DNA of 64,000 bases from Pectobacterium parmentieri (GTDB taxonomy: Bacteria; Pseudomonadota; Gammaproteobacteria; Enterobacterales; Enterobacteriaceae): the NCBI RefSeq assembly GCF_001742145.1, contig NZ_CP015749.1, positions 2,790,001 to 2,854,000 of the forward strand. The letters are read 5' to 3'. Both the position numbers and the translations under genes were made by a program. Below, piece by piece: positions 27,872 to 39,800 of the stretch. Numbering within the stretch: the first letter of the stretch is position 1; every line of letters starts with the position of its first letter. The notes beneath the pieces were generated by a model. That model worked only from the letters and a program-made list of their open reading frames with translations. It ran no database searches and was not told where the DNA came from.

Positions 27872-30800
27872 TCAATGGGGCTGTTCAGGTTTACTCACCA
27901 GACTTTCAAGCGACGGTAATGCACCGTTATAATGTTCCAACGTAATCGACACCGCAACCGTTCCGCCTTTATCTGCCGTAAAGTTCCCTGCCGTGCTCAC
28001 TTCAATCACCGGAGAACCCTGGCTATCTGTGATGCGAATATAGCGACTGATATCGGTTCCTTGCTCTAACTCACCAATCAAATCACTTAGATCTATCCGG
28101 TCACCCTCTTTGGCATTAAAGTCTTTGATCACATCGTTGCCGATATCACCAGCCTGCCATTTAAAGGTATCCGCACCCGCACCACCGATAAGCGTATCCC
28201 CCCCTGCGCCGCCAATCAGGATGTCGTCTCCGCTACCGCCGTAGAGCAAGTCATTCCCTGCACCACCGTAGAGGGTATCATTGCCGCTCTGACCGAAAAG
28301 GATGTCATCCCCGTCACCGCCATTGAGTATGTCATTCCCTCCTTTGGCTGACGACAGATCAAACTCCGAGCTATGCGACGCAATATAGTTATGCATGTCC
28401 TTCGTGGTCGGCACACCCGTTTGCATACCTAACTGCTTGCCAATGTAGTTCTGCAAAGCAGTGATACCATTGCCATCGATATTCGGGAACGATACGACAT
28501 CGCCGAACAGAACATCATCATTATACGTGCCGGACATCGTATCGCTACCTGCCGTACCGACACTCAATCCATACTGCTCAGCGCCTTCCGCCGAATAGCC
28601 CGTTGCCGTATCGTGGTTGCTAATTTCTGTCGATGTCGCCTGCGCGATGACATTCAATTTACCGTCATCACCTGGCACCTCAAGCGTAATCTTCCCAGCC
28701 AGAGTTTGGGCATTGTGCGCATTTTGAATCAGGTATGTACCATCATCACCCACGGTATACTTCACGTTGTTGATCTGGTCAGTCAGCACCGTACCCGTCG
28801 GGATCCCCGTCAGCCGAATCCCTGACAACATTTCACTACCGTCACGATCGGTCAATGCCGCTGAAACATCGAGCGTATAGATCTGTTTTCCCGCCTGACC
28901 GGGTACTTTGTCCACTGTCGCGCTATTTCCGGCGGTATATGTCGATCCATCGCTGTAGATCACACCTTCAAGCTGGTTGCTTACCTGCTTAATTAAAGCC
29001 CCCGAATGCCCCTTCCCGTCAGAATAAGTAACTTTCACGCCATCCATTGTGTTGAAGTTATTATTTCTATTATTCGTCGAATTTTCAGCCTTATAGGTAA
29101 AGCCCTCTTCTTTTTGGACAAAGATATAATCTTTACCTGGGTTACTCGACTGTGACTGACTATTCCCGTGGACAGAATCAAGCTGGTTATACTGTTTCTG
29201 TGCTTCAGTCCAATCAGACTGGCGGTAGAAATAACCGCTTTTGGAATGAACAACAAAAATGTCAGCATAGCTTGTCGATCCCCCAGGATTACCATTGCCA
29301 TTATCTTTGCCGTAATACTTAATCTGTTCAGAAGGGTTAGCAGCAGTAGGCGCAGTGTCGCCCTCTGTCAACCAAACGCGCACGCCACTGCCGATCTTAA
29401 CAATTTTTCCATCTTGTACATCAAACCCACCGGACTTCCCACTTCCTCCGTTCACCTTGATGATTTCCGCAGAACCCGGCGTCGTAGCACCGACGGTAGA
29501 GCTCAGGCTCACGACTGGCGCATCGGCTACTGGGGTAATGCCCACCGTCACCGTGCTGGTTGCCGTGCCGCCGTTGCCGTCCGCCACCGTGACCGTAAAG
29601 TGGTCGCTGCCGCTAAAGTTGGCAGCCGGCGTGTACGTGTATTTCCCAGTGGTGCTGTCCAGCGTCAGCGTGCCGTTCTGCGGCGGCGTACCCACCCCGT
29701 AACTCAGCGTGTCACCGTCCACATCGCTTGCCGTAATAGTGCCACTGACCGACGTATCTTCCTCGGTACGGATCGACTGGTCGGCGGTGACCGGTGCATG
29801 ATTCAAATCGCTGATGGTCGCCTGCCCGGTATCACCGATCCCGGCCGGCAGCGGGGTGCCCGATGCCGTGGCGCCGGTCAGCGTGCCCACCAGTTCAAAG
29901 GTCTCGTTGCCTTCAAACACCCCATCGTCCACGGTCGGCACCGACACCACAATGCCGTCGGTAGTACCGGCCGCCACCGGTACGCTGTAACTGCCGTCCG
30001 TGTTCACCGTCACCGCCACCGGCTGCCCGGCTATCGTGACCGTCGGCGTGCCGATGTCGTCCGCATCGGTAGAGCCGTGGCGTACCGTGAAGGTCAGCGT
30101 GGTCGCCGCATCCACCGGCTTGCTCAGCGCAATCTCAAAGCGCGCCGGCTGACCTTCTGCCACGGTCCCTGCATCCCCCACCGTCAGCACCGGTACGTCC
30201 GCGCCCGGGTTCGGGGTTTGCGGATCGGTGCTATTCAAATCGCTGATGGTCGCCTGCCCGGTATCACCGATCCCGGCCGGCAGCGGGGTGCCCGATGCCG
30301 TGGCGCCGGTCAGCGTGCCCACCAGTTCAAAGGTCTCGTTGCCTTCAAATACCCCATCGTCCACGGTCGGCACCGACACCACAATCCCGTCGGTGGTGCC
30401 GGCCGCCACCGGTACGCTGTAACTGCCGTCCGCGTTGACCGTCACCGCCACCGGCTGCCCGGCTATCGTGACCGTCGGCGTGCCGATATCGTCCGCGTCG
30501 GTAGAGCCGTGGCGCAGCGTGAAGGTCAGCGTGGTCGCCGCATCCACCGGCTTGCTCAGCGCAATTTCAAAGCGGGCTGGCTGGCCTTCTGCCACCGTTC
30601 CCGCATCCCCCACCGTCAGCACCGGTACGTCCGCGCCGGCGCTCGGGTTGTCCGGCGTGCCACGGTTCAAATCGCTGATGGTCGCCTGCCCGGTGTCACC
30701 GATCCCGGCCGGCAGCGGGGTGCCCGACGCCGTGGTGCCGGTCAGCGTGCCCACCAGTTCAAAGGTCTCGTTGCCTTCAAATACTCCATCGTCCACGGTC

Positions 30801-33800
30801 GGCACCGACACCACAATGCCGTCGGTGGTGCCGGCCGCCACCGGTACGCTGTAACTGCCGTCCGCGTTCGCCGTCACCGCCACCGGCTGCCCGGCTATCG
30901 TGACCGTCGGCGTGCCGATATCGTTCGCGTCGGTAGAGCCGTGGCGCACCGTGAAGGTCAGCGTGGTCGCCGCATCCACCGGCTTGCTCAGCGCAATCTC
31001 AAAGCGCGCCGGCTGGCCTTCCGCCACGGTCCCTGCATCCCCGACCGTCAGCACCGGTACGTCCGCGCCCGGGTTCGGGGTTTGCGGATCGGTGCTATTC
31101 AAATCGCTGATGGTCGCCTGCCCGGTGTCGCCGATCCCGGCCGGCAGCGGGGTGCCCGATGCCGTGGTCCCGGTCAGCGTGCCCACCAGTTCAAAGGTCT
31201 CGTTGCCTTCAAATACCCCATCGTCCACGGTCGGCACCGACACCACAATCCCGTCGGTGGTGCCGGCCGCCACCGGCACGCTGTAACTGCCGTCCGCGTT
31301 CGCCGTCACCGCCACCGGCTGCCCGGCTATCGTGACCGTCGGCGTGCCGATGTCGTTCGCGTCGGTACTGCCGTGGCGTACCGTGAAGGTCAGCGTGGTC
31401 GCCGCATCCACCGGCTTGCTCAGCGCAACTTCAAAGCGCGCCGGCTGGCCTTCCGCCACCGTTCCCGCATCCCCGACCGTCAGCACCGGTACATCCGCGC
31501 CGGCACTCGGGTTGTCCGGCGTGCCACGGTTCAAATCGCTGATGGTCGCCTGCCCGGTATCGCCGATCCCGGCCGGCAGCGGGGTGCCCGATGCCGTGGC
31601 GCCGGTCAGCGTGCCCACCAGTTCAAACGTTTCGTTGCCTTCAAATACCCCATCGTCCACGGTCGGCACCGACACCACAATGCCGTCGGTGGTGCCGGCC
31701 GCCACCGGCACGCTGTAACTGCCGTCCGCGTTCACCGTCACCGCCACCGGCTGCCCGGCTATCGTGACCGTCGGCGTGCCGATGTCGTCCGCGTCGGTAC
31801 TGCCGTGGCGCACCGTGAAGGTCAGCGTGGTCGCCGCATCCACCGGCTTGCTCAGCGCAATCTCAAAGCGCGCCGGCTGGCCTTCCGCCACCGTTCCCGC
31901 ATCCCCCACCGTCAGCACCGGTACATCTGCGCCGGCACTCGGGTTGTCCGGCGTGCCACGGTTCAAATCGCTGATGGTCGCCTGCCCGGTGTCACCGATC
32001 CCGGCCGGCAGCGGGGTGCCCGATGCCGTGGCGCCGGTCAGCGTGCCCACCAGTTCAAACGTTTCGTTGCCTTCAAATACCCCATCGTCCACGGTCGGCA
32101 CCGACACCACAATCCCGTCGGTGGTGCCGGCCGCCACCGGTACGCTGTAACTGCCGTCCGCGTTCACCGTCACCGCCACCGGCTGCCCGGCTATCGTGAC
32201 CGTCGGCGTGCCGATGTCGTCCGCGTCGGTACTGCCGTGGCGCACCGTGAAGGTCAGCGTGGTCGCCGCATCCACCGGCTTGCTCAGCGCAATCTCAAAG
32301 CGCGCCGGCTGGCCTTCCGCCACCGTTCCCGCATCCCCGACCGTCAGCACCGGTACGTCCGCGCCCGGGTTCGGGGTTTGCGGATCGGTGCTATTCAAAT
32401 CGCTGATGGTCGCCTGCCCGGTGTCGCCGATCCCGGCCGGCAGCGGGGTGCCCGATGCCGTGGTCCCGGTCAGCGTGCCCACCAGTTCAAAGGTCTCGTT
32501 GCCTTCAAATACCCCATCGTCCACGGTCGGCACCGACACCACAATGCCGTCAGTGGTGCCGGCCGCGACCGGTACGCTGTAACTGCCGTCCGCGTTCGCC
32601 GTCACCGCCACCGGCTGCCCGGCTATCGTGACCGTCGGCGTGCCGATATCGTTCGCGTCGGTAGAGCCGTGGCGCACCGTGAAGGTCAGCGTGGTCGCCG
32701 CATCCACCGGCTTGCTCAGCGCAATCTCAAAGCGCGCCGGCTGGCCTTCCGCCACGGTCCCTGCATCCCCGACCGTCAGCACCGGTACGTCCGCGCCCGG
32801 GTTCGGGGTTTGCGGATCGGTGCTATTCAAATCGCTGATGGTCGCCTGCCCGGTATCACCGATCCCGGCCGGCAGCGGGGTGCCCGACGCCGTGGTGCCG
32901 GTCAGCGTGCCCACCAGTTCAAACGTCTCGTTGCCTTCAAATACCCCATCGTCCACGGTCGGCACCGACACCATGATCCCGTCGGTGGTGCCGGCCGCCA
33001 CCGGCACGCTGTAACTGCCGTCCGCGTTCGCCGTCACCGCCACCGGCTGCCCGGCTATCGTGACCGTCGGCGTGCCGATGTCGTCCGCGTCGGTAGAGCC
33101 GTGGCGCACCGTGAAGGTCAGCGTGGTTGCCGCATCCACCGGCTTACTCAGCGCAATCTCAAAGCGCGCCGGCTGGCCTTCCGCCACCGTTCCCGCATCC
33201 CCGACCGTCAGCACCGGTACGTCCGCGCCCGGGTTCGGGGTTTGCGGATCGGTGCTATTCAAATCGCTGATGGTCGCCTGCCCGGTATCACCGATCCCGG
33301 CCGGCAGCGGCGTGCCCGATGCCGTGGTCCCGGTCAGCGTGCCCACCAGTTCAAAGGTTTCGTTGCCTTCAAATACCCCATCGTCCACGGTCGGCACCGA
33401 CACCACAATGCCGTCGGTGGTGCCGGCCGCCACCGGTACGCTGTAACTGCCGTCCGTGTTCACCGTCACCGCCACCGGCTGCCCGGCTATCGTGACCGTC
33501 GGCGTGCCGATGTCGTTCGCGTCGGTAGAGCCGTGGCGTACCGTGAAGGTCAGCGTGGTCGCCGCATCCACCGGCTTGCTCAGCGCAATCTCAAAGCGCG
33601 CCGGCTGGCCTTCTGCCACGGTTCCCGCATCCCCCACCGTCAGCACCGGTACGTCCGCGCCCGGGTTCGGGGTTTGCGGATCGGTGCTATTCAAATCGCT
33701 GATGGTCGCCTGCCCGGTATCACCGATCCCGGCCGGCAGCGGGGTGCCCGATGCCGTGGCGCCGGTCAGCGTGCCCACCAGTTCAAAGGTCTCGTTGCCT

Positions 33801-36800
33801 TCAAATACCCCATCGTCCACGGTCGGCACCGACACCACAATCCCGTCGGTAGTACCGGCCGCCACCGGTACGCTGTAACTGCCGTCCGCGTTCACCGTCA
33901 CCGCCACCGGCTGCCCGGCTATCGTGACCGTCGGCGTGCCGATGTCGTTCGCGTCGGTAGAGCCGTGGCGTACCGTGAAGGTCAGCGTGGTCGCCGCATC
34001 CACCGGCTTGCTCAGCGCAATCTCAAAGCGCGCCGGCTGGCCTTCCGCCACGGTTCCTGCATCCCCCACCGTCAGCACCGGTACGTCCGCGCCCGGGTTC
34101 GGGGTTTGCGGATCGGTGCTATTCAAATCGCTGATGGTCGCCTGCCCGGTATCGCCGATCCCGGCCGGCAGCGGGGTGCCCGATGCCGTGGTCCCGGTCA
34201 GCGTGCCCACCAGTTCAAAGGTCTCGTTGCCTTCAAATACCCCATCGTCCACGGTCGGCACTGACACCACAATGCCGTCGGTGGTGCCGGCCGCCACCGG
34301 TACGCTGTAACTGCCGTCCGCGTTCGCCGTCACCGCCACCGGCTGCCCGGCTATCGTGACCGTCGGCGTGCCGATATCGTCCGCGTCGGTAGAGCCGTGG
34401 CGCACCGTGAAGGTCAGCGTGGTCGCCGCATCCACCGGCTTGCTCAGCGCAATCTCAAAGCGCGCCGGCTGGCCTTCCGCCACGGTTCCTGCATCCCCCA
34501 CCGTCAACACCGGTACGTCCGCGCCGGCACTCGGGTTGTCCGGCGTGCCACGGTTCAAATCGCTGATGGTCGCCTGCCCGGTGTCACCGATCCCGGCCGG
34601 CAGCGGGGTGCCCGATGCCGTGGTCCCGGTCAGCGTGCCCACCAGTTCAAAGGTCTCGTTGCCTTCAAATACCCCATCGTCCACGGTCGGCACCGACACC
34701 ACAATGCCGTCGGTGGTGCCGGCCGCCACCGGTACGCTGTAACTGCCGTCCGCGTTCACCGTCACCGCCACCGGCTGCCCGGCTATCGTGACCGTCGGCG
34801 TGCCGATGTCGTCCGCATCGGTAGAGCCGTGGCGCAGCGTGAAGGTCAGCGTGGTTGCCGCATCCACCGGCTTGCTCAGCGCAATCTCAAAGCGCGCCGG
34901 CTGGCCTTCCGCCACGGTTCCTGCATCCCCCACCGTCAACACCGGTACGTCCGCGCCCGGGTTCGGGGTTTGCGGATCGGTGCTATTCAAATCGCTGATG
35001 GTCGCCTGCCCGGTATCACCGATCCCGGCCGGCAGCGGGGTGCCCGACGCCGTGGCGCCGGTCAGCGTGCCCACCAGTTCAAAGGTCTCGTTGCCTTCAA
35101 ATACCCCATCGTCCACGGTCGGCACCGACACCACAATCCCGTCAGTGGTGCCGGCCGCCACCGGTACGCTGTAACTGCCGTCCGCGTTCGCCGTCACCGC
35201 CACCGGCTGCCCGGCTATCGTGACCGTCGGCGTGCCGATGTCGTCCGCGTCGGTACTGCCGTGGCGCAGCGTGAAGGTCAGCGTGGTCGCTGCATCCACC
35301 GGCTTGCTCAGCGCAATCTCAAAGCGCGCCGGCTGGCCTTCCGCCACGGTTCCTGCATCCCCGACCGTCAGCACCGGTACGTCCGCGCCCGGGTTCGGGG
35401 TTTGCGGATCGGTGCTATTCAAATCGCTGATGGTCGCCTGCCCGGTGTCGCCGATCCCGGCCGGCAGCGGCGTGCCCGACGCCGTGGTCCCGGTCAGCGT
35501 GCCCACCAGTTCAAAGGTCTCGTTGCCTTCAAATACCCCATCGTCCACGGTCGGCACCGACACCACAATGCCGTCGGTGGTGCCGGCCGCCACCGGTACG
35601 CTGTAACTGCCGTCCGCGTTCACCGTCACCGCCACCGGCTGCCCGGCTATCGTGACCGTCGGCGTACCGATATCGTTCGCGTCGGTACTGCCGTGGCGCA
35701 GCGTGAAGGTCAGCGTGGTCGCCGCATCCACCGGCTTGCTCAGCGCAATCTCAAAGCGGGCTGGCTGGCCTTCCGCCACGGTTCCCGCATCCCCGACCGT
35801 CAGCACCGGTACATCCGCGCCGGCACTCGGGTTGTCCGGCGTGCCACGGTTCAAATCGCTGATGGTCGCCTGCCCGGTATCGCCGATCCCGGCCGGCAGC
35901 GGGGTGCCCGATGCCGTGGCGCCGGTCAGCGTGCCCACCAGTTCAAAGGTCTCGTTGCCTTCAAATACCCCATCGTCCACGGTCGGCACCGACACCACAA
36001 TCCCGTCGGTGGTGCCGGCCGCCACCGGTACGCTGTAACTGCCGTCCGCGTTGACCGTCACCGCCACCGGCTGCCCGGCTATCGTGACCGTCGGCGTGCC
36101 GATGTCGTCCGCGTCGGTACTGCCGTGGCGTACCGTGAAGGTCAGCGTGGTCGCCGCATCCACCGGCTTGCTCAGCGCAATCTCAAAGCGCGCCGGCTGG
36201 CCTTCTGCCACGGTTCCCGCATCCCCCACCGTCAGCACCGGTACGTCCGCGCCCGGGTTCGGGGTTTGCGGATCGGTGCTATTCAAATCGCTGATGGTCG
36301 CCTGCCCGGTATCACCGATCCCGGCCGGCAGCGGGGTGCCCGATGCCGTGGCGCCGGTCAGCGTGCCCACCAGTTCAAAGGTCTCGTTGCCTTCAAATAC
36401 CCCATCGTCCACGGTCGGCACCGACACCACAATCCCGTCGGTAGTACCGGCCGCCACCGGTACGCTGTAACTGCCGTCCGCGTTCACCGTCACCGCCACC
36501 GGCTGCCCGGCTATCGTGACCGTCGGCGTGCCGATGTCGTTCGCGTCGGTAGAGCCGTGGCGTACCGTGAAGGTCAGCGTGGTCGCCGCATCCACCGGCT
36601 TGCTCAGCGCAATCTCAAAGCGCGCCGGCTGGCCTTCCGCCACGGTTCCTGCATCCCCCACCGTCAGCACCGGTACGTCCGCGCCCGGGTTCGGGGTTTG
36701 CGGATCGGTGCTATTCAAATCGCTGATGGTCGCCTGCCCGGTATCGCCGATCCCGGCCGGCAGCGGGGTGCCCGATGCCGTGGTCCCGGTCAGCGTGCCC

Positions 36801-39800
36801 ACCAGTTCAAAGGTCTCGTTGCCTTCAAATACCCCATCGTCCACGGTCGGCACTGACACCACAATGCCGTCGGTGGTGCCGGCCGCCACCGGTACGCTGT
36901 AACTGCCGTCCGCGTTCGCCGTCACCGCCACCGGCTGCCCGGCTATCGTGACCGTCGGCGTGCCGATGTCGTCCGCGTCGGTAGAGCCGTGGCGCACCGT
37001 GAAGGTCAGCGTGGTCGCCGCATCCACCGGCTTGCTCAGCGCAATCTCAAAGCGCGCCGGCTGGCCTTCCGCCACGGTTCCTGCATCCCCCACCGTCAAC
37101 ACCGGTACGTCCGCGCCGGCACTCGGGTTGTCCGGCGTGCCACGGTTCAAATCGCTGATGGTCGCCTGCCCGGTGTCGCCGATCCCGGCCGGCAGCGGGG
37201 TGCCCGATGCCGTGGTCCCGGTCAGCGTGCCCACCAGTTCAAAGGTCTCGTTGCCTTCAAATACCCCATCGTCCACGGTCGGCACTGACACCACAATGCC
37301 GTCGGTAGTACCGGCCGCCACCGGCACGCTGTAACTGCCGTCCGCGTTCGCCGTCACCGCCACCGGCTGCCCGGCTATCGTGACCGTCGGCGTGCCGATG
37401 TCGTCCGCGTCGGTAGAGCCGTGGCGCACCGTGAAGGTCAGCGTGGTCGCCGCATCCACCGGCTTGCTCAGCGCAATCTCAAAGCGCGCCGGCTGGCCTT
37501 CTGCCACGGTTCCCGCATCCCCCACCGTCAGCACCGGTACATCCGCGCCCGGGTTCGGGGTTTGCGGATCGGTGCTATTCAAATCGCTGATGGTCGCCTG
37601 CCCGGTATCACCGATCCCGGCCGGCAGCGGGGTGCCCGATGCCGTGGTCCCGGTCAGCGTGCCCACCAGTTCAAAGGTCTCGTTGCCTTCAAATACCCCA
37701 TCGTCCACGGTCGGCACCGACACCACAATCCCGTCGGTGGTGCCGGCCGCCACCGGCACGCTGTAACTGCCGTCCGCGTTCGCCGTCACCGCCACCGGCT
37801 GCCCGGCTATCGTGACCGTCGGCGTGCCGATATCGTTCGCATCGGTAGAGCCGTGGCGCACCGTGAAGGTCAGCGTGGTCGCCGCATCCACCGGCTTGCT
37901 CAGCGCAATCTCAAAGCGCGCCGGCTGGCCTTCCGCCACGGTTCCCGCATCCCCGACCGTCAGCACCGGTACATCCGCGCCGGCACTCGGGTTGTCCGGC
38001 GTGCCACGGTTCAAATCGCTGATCGTCGCCTGCCCGGTGTCGCCGATCCCGGCCGGCAGCGGCGTGCCCGATGCCGTGGTCCCGGTCAGCGTGCCCACCA
38101 GTTCAAAGGTCTCGTTGCCTTCAAATACCCCATCGTCCACGGTCGGCACTGACACCACAATGCCGTCGGTAGTACCGGCCGCCACCGGCACGCTGTAACT
38201 GCCGTCCGCGTTCGCCGTCACCGCCACCGGCTGCCCGGCTATCGTGACCGTCGGCGTGCCGATGTCGTCCGCGTCGGTAGAGCCGTGGCGCACCGTGAAG
38301 GTCAGCGTGGTCGCCGCATCCACCGGCTTGCTCAGCGCAATCTCAAAGCGCGCCGGCTGGCCTTCTGCCACGGTTCCCGCATCCCCCACCGTCAGCACCG
38401 GTACATCCGCGCCCGGGTTCGGGGTTTGCGGATCGGTGCTATTCAAATCGCTGATGGTCGCCTGCCCGGTATCACCGATCCCGGCCGGCAGCGGCGTGCC
38501 CGATGCCGTGGTCCCGGTCAGCGTGCCCACCAGTTCAAAGGTCTCGTTGCCTTCAAATACCCCATCGTCCACGGTCGGCACCGACACCACAATCCCGTCG
38601 GTGGTGCCGGCCGCCACCGGCACGCTGTAACTGCCGTCCGCGTTCGCCGTCACCGCCACCGGCTGCCCGGCTATCGTGACCGTCGGCGTGCCGATGTCGT
38701 CCGCGTCGGTAGAGCCGTGGCGCACCGTGAAGGTCAGCGTGGTCGCCGCATCCACCGGCTTGCTCAGCGCAATCTCAAAGCGCGCCGGCTGGCCTTCTGC
38801 CACGGTTCCCGCATCCCCCACCGTCAGCACCGGTACATCCGCGCCCGGGTTCGGGGTTTGCGGATCGGTGCTATTCAAATCGCTGATCGTCGCCTGCCCG
38901 GTATCACCGATCCCGGCCGGCAGCGGGGTGCCCGATGCCGTGGTCCCGGTCAGCGTGCCCACCAGTTCAAAGATCTCGTTGCCTTCAAATACCCCATCGT
39001 CCACGGTCGGCACCGACACCACAATCCCGTCGGTGGTGCCGGCCGCCACCGGCACGCTGTAACTGCCGTCCGCGTTCGCCGTCACCGCCACCGGCTGCCC
39101 GGCTATCGTGACCGTCGGCGTGCCGATGTCGTCCGCGTCGGTAGAGCCGTGGCGCAGCGTGAAGGTCAGCGTGGTCGCCGCATCCACCGGCTTGCTCAGC
39201 GCAATCTCAAAGCGCGCCGGCTGGCCTTCTGCCACGGTTCCCGCATCCCCCACCGTCAGCACCGGTATATCGTTGTCTTGCACCGTGGTAACAATAGGAT
39301 CGCCATTGACAAGATTTTCGTAATTGCCGCCGGTTGCTGTTTCAATCCCTACGGTTTGCGGAATATCCCCCTGTACCAGATTGTCATCGCCGCGTGCAGC
39401 ATAGGTAACAGAGCCTTCGGTCTTACCAACAGGAATCGTGACAATTTCCCCATTAGTCAACCGAATGACCAGATCGCTACCTTGAGGCGGTAATTCGACC
39501 CTGGCAATAATCGTGATCTCTTCACCTTCAGTAACTGTGTCAGGGCCTTCCAATGTAATCTTGGTCCCGTCATTGTTGTCCACAACGGTGGTGCGGGTGG
39601 TGCTGGTCGTATCCAGCGCTTCGTAGTTGCCTCCAGAGGTGCCCACAATCGAGAACTCGACAGGTACACTCCCCTGCTGATAAGCATCGTCCGGGCGCGT
39701 AGCCACATCAACGGTGCCGCTGCTCTGACCAACCGGAATGGTAATGCTGACGTTATTCCCCATGTCAATCACCAACGGACTCCCCGTCACAGGGTTGTCC

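Noticed and set aside
29168..34264. 1698-codon open frame on the plus strand, plus many 128-codon frames at 432-bp spacing
   Set aside because: Exact antisense shadow of the adhesin repeats, caused by GC-rich periodic codons; protein is a low-complexity Arg/His repeat with no domain.
29811..39268. CRISPR or satellite array
   Set aside because: 432-bp units are in frame, translate to an adhesin domain and have no spacers.
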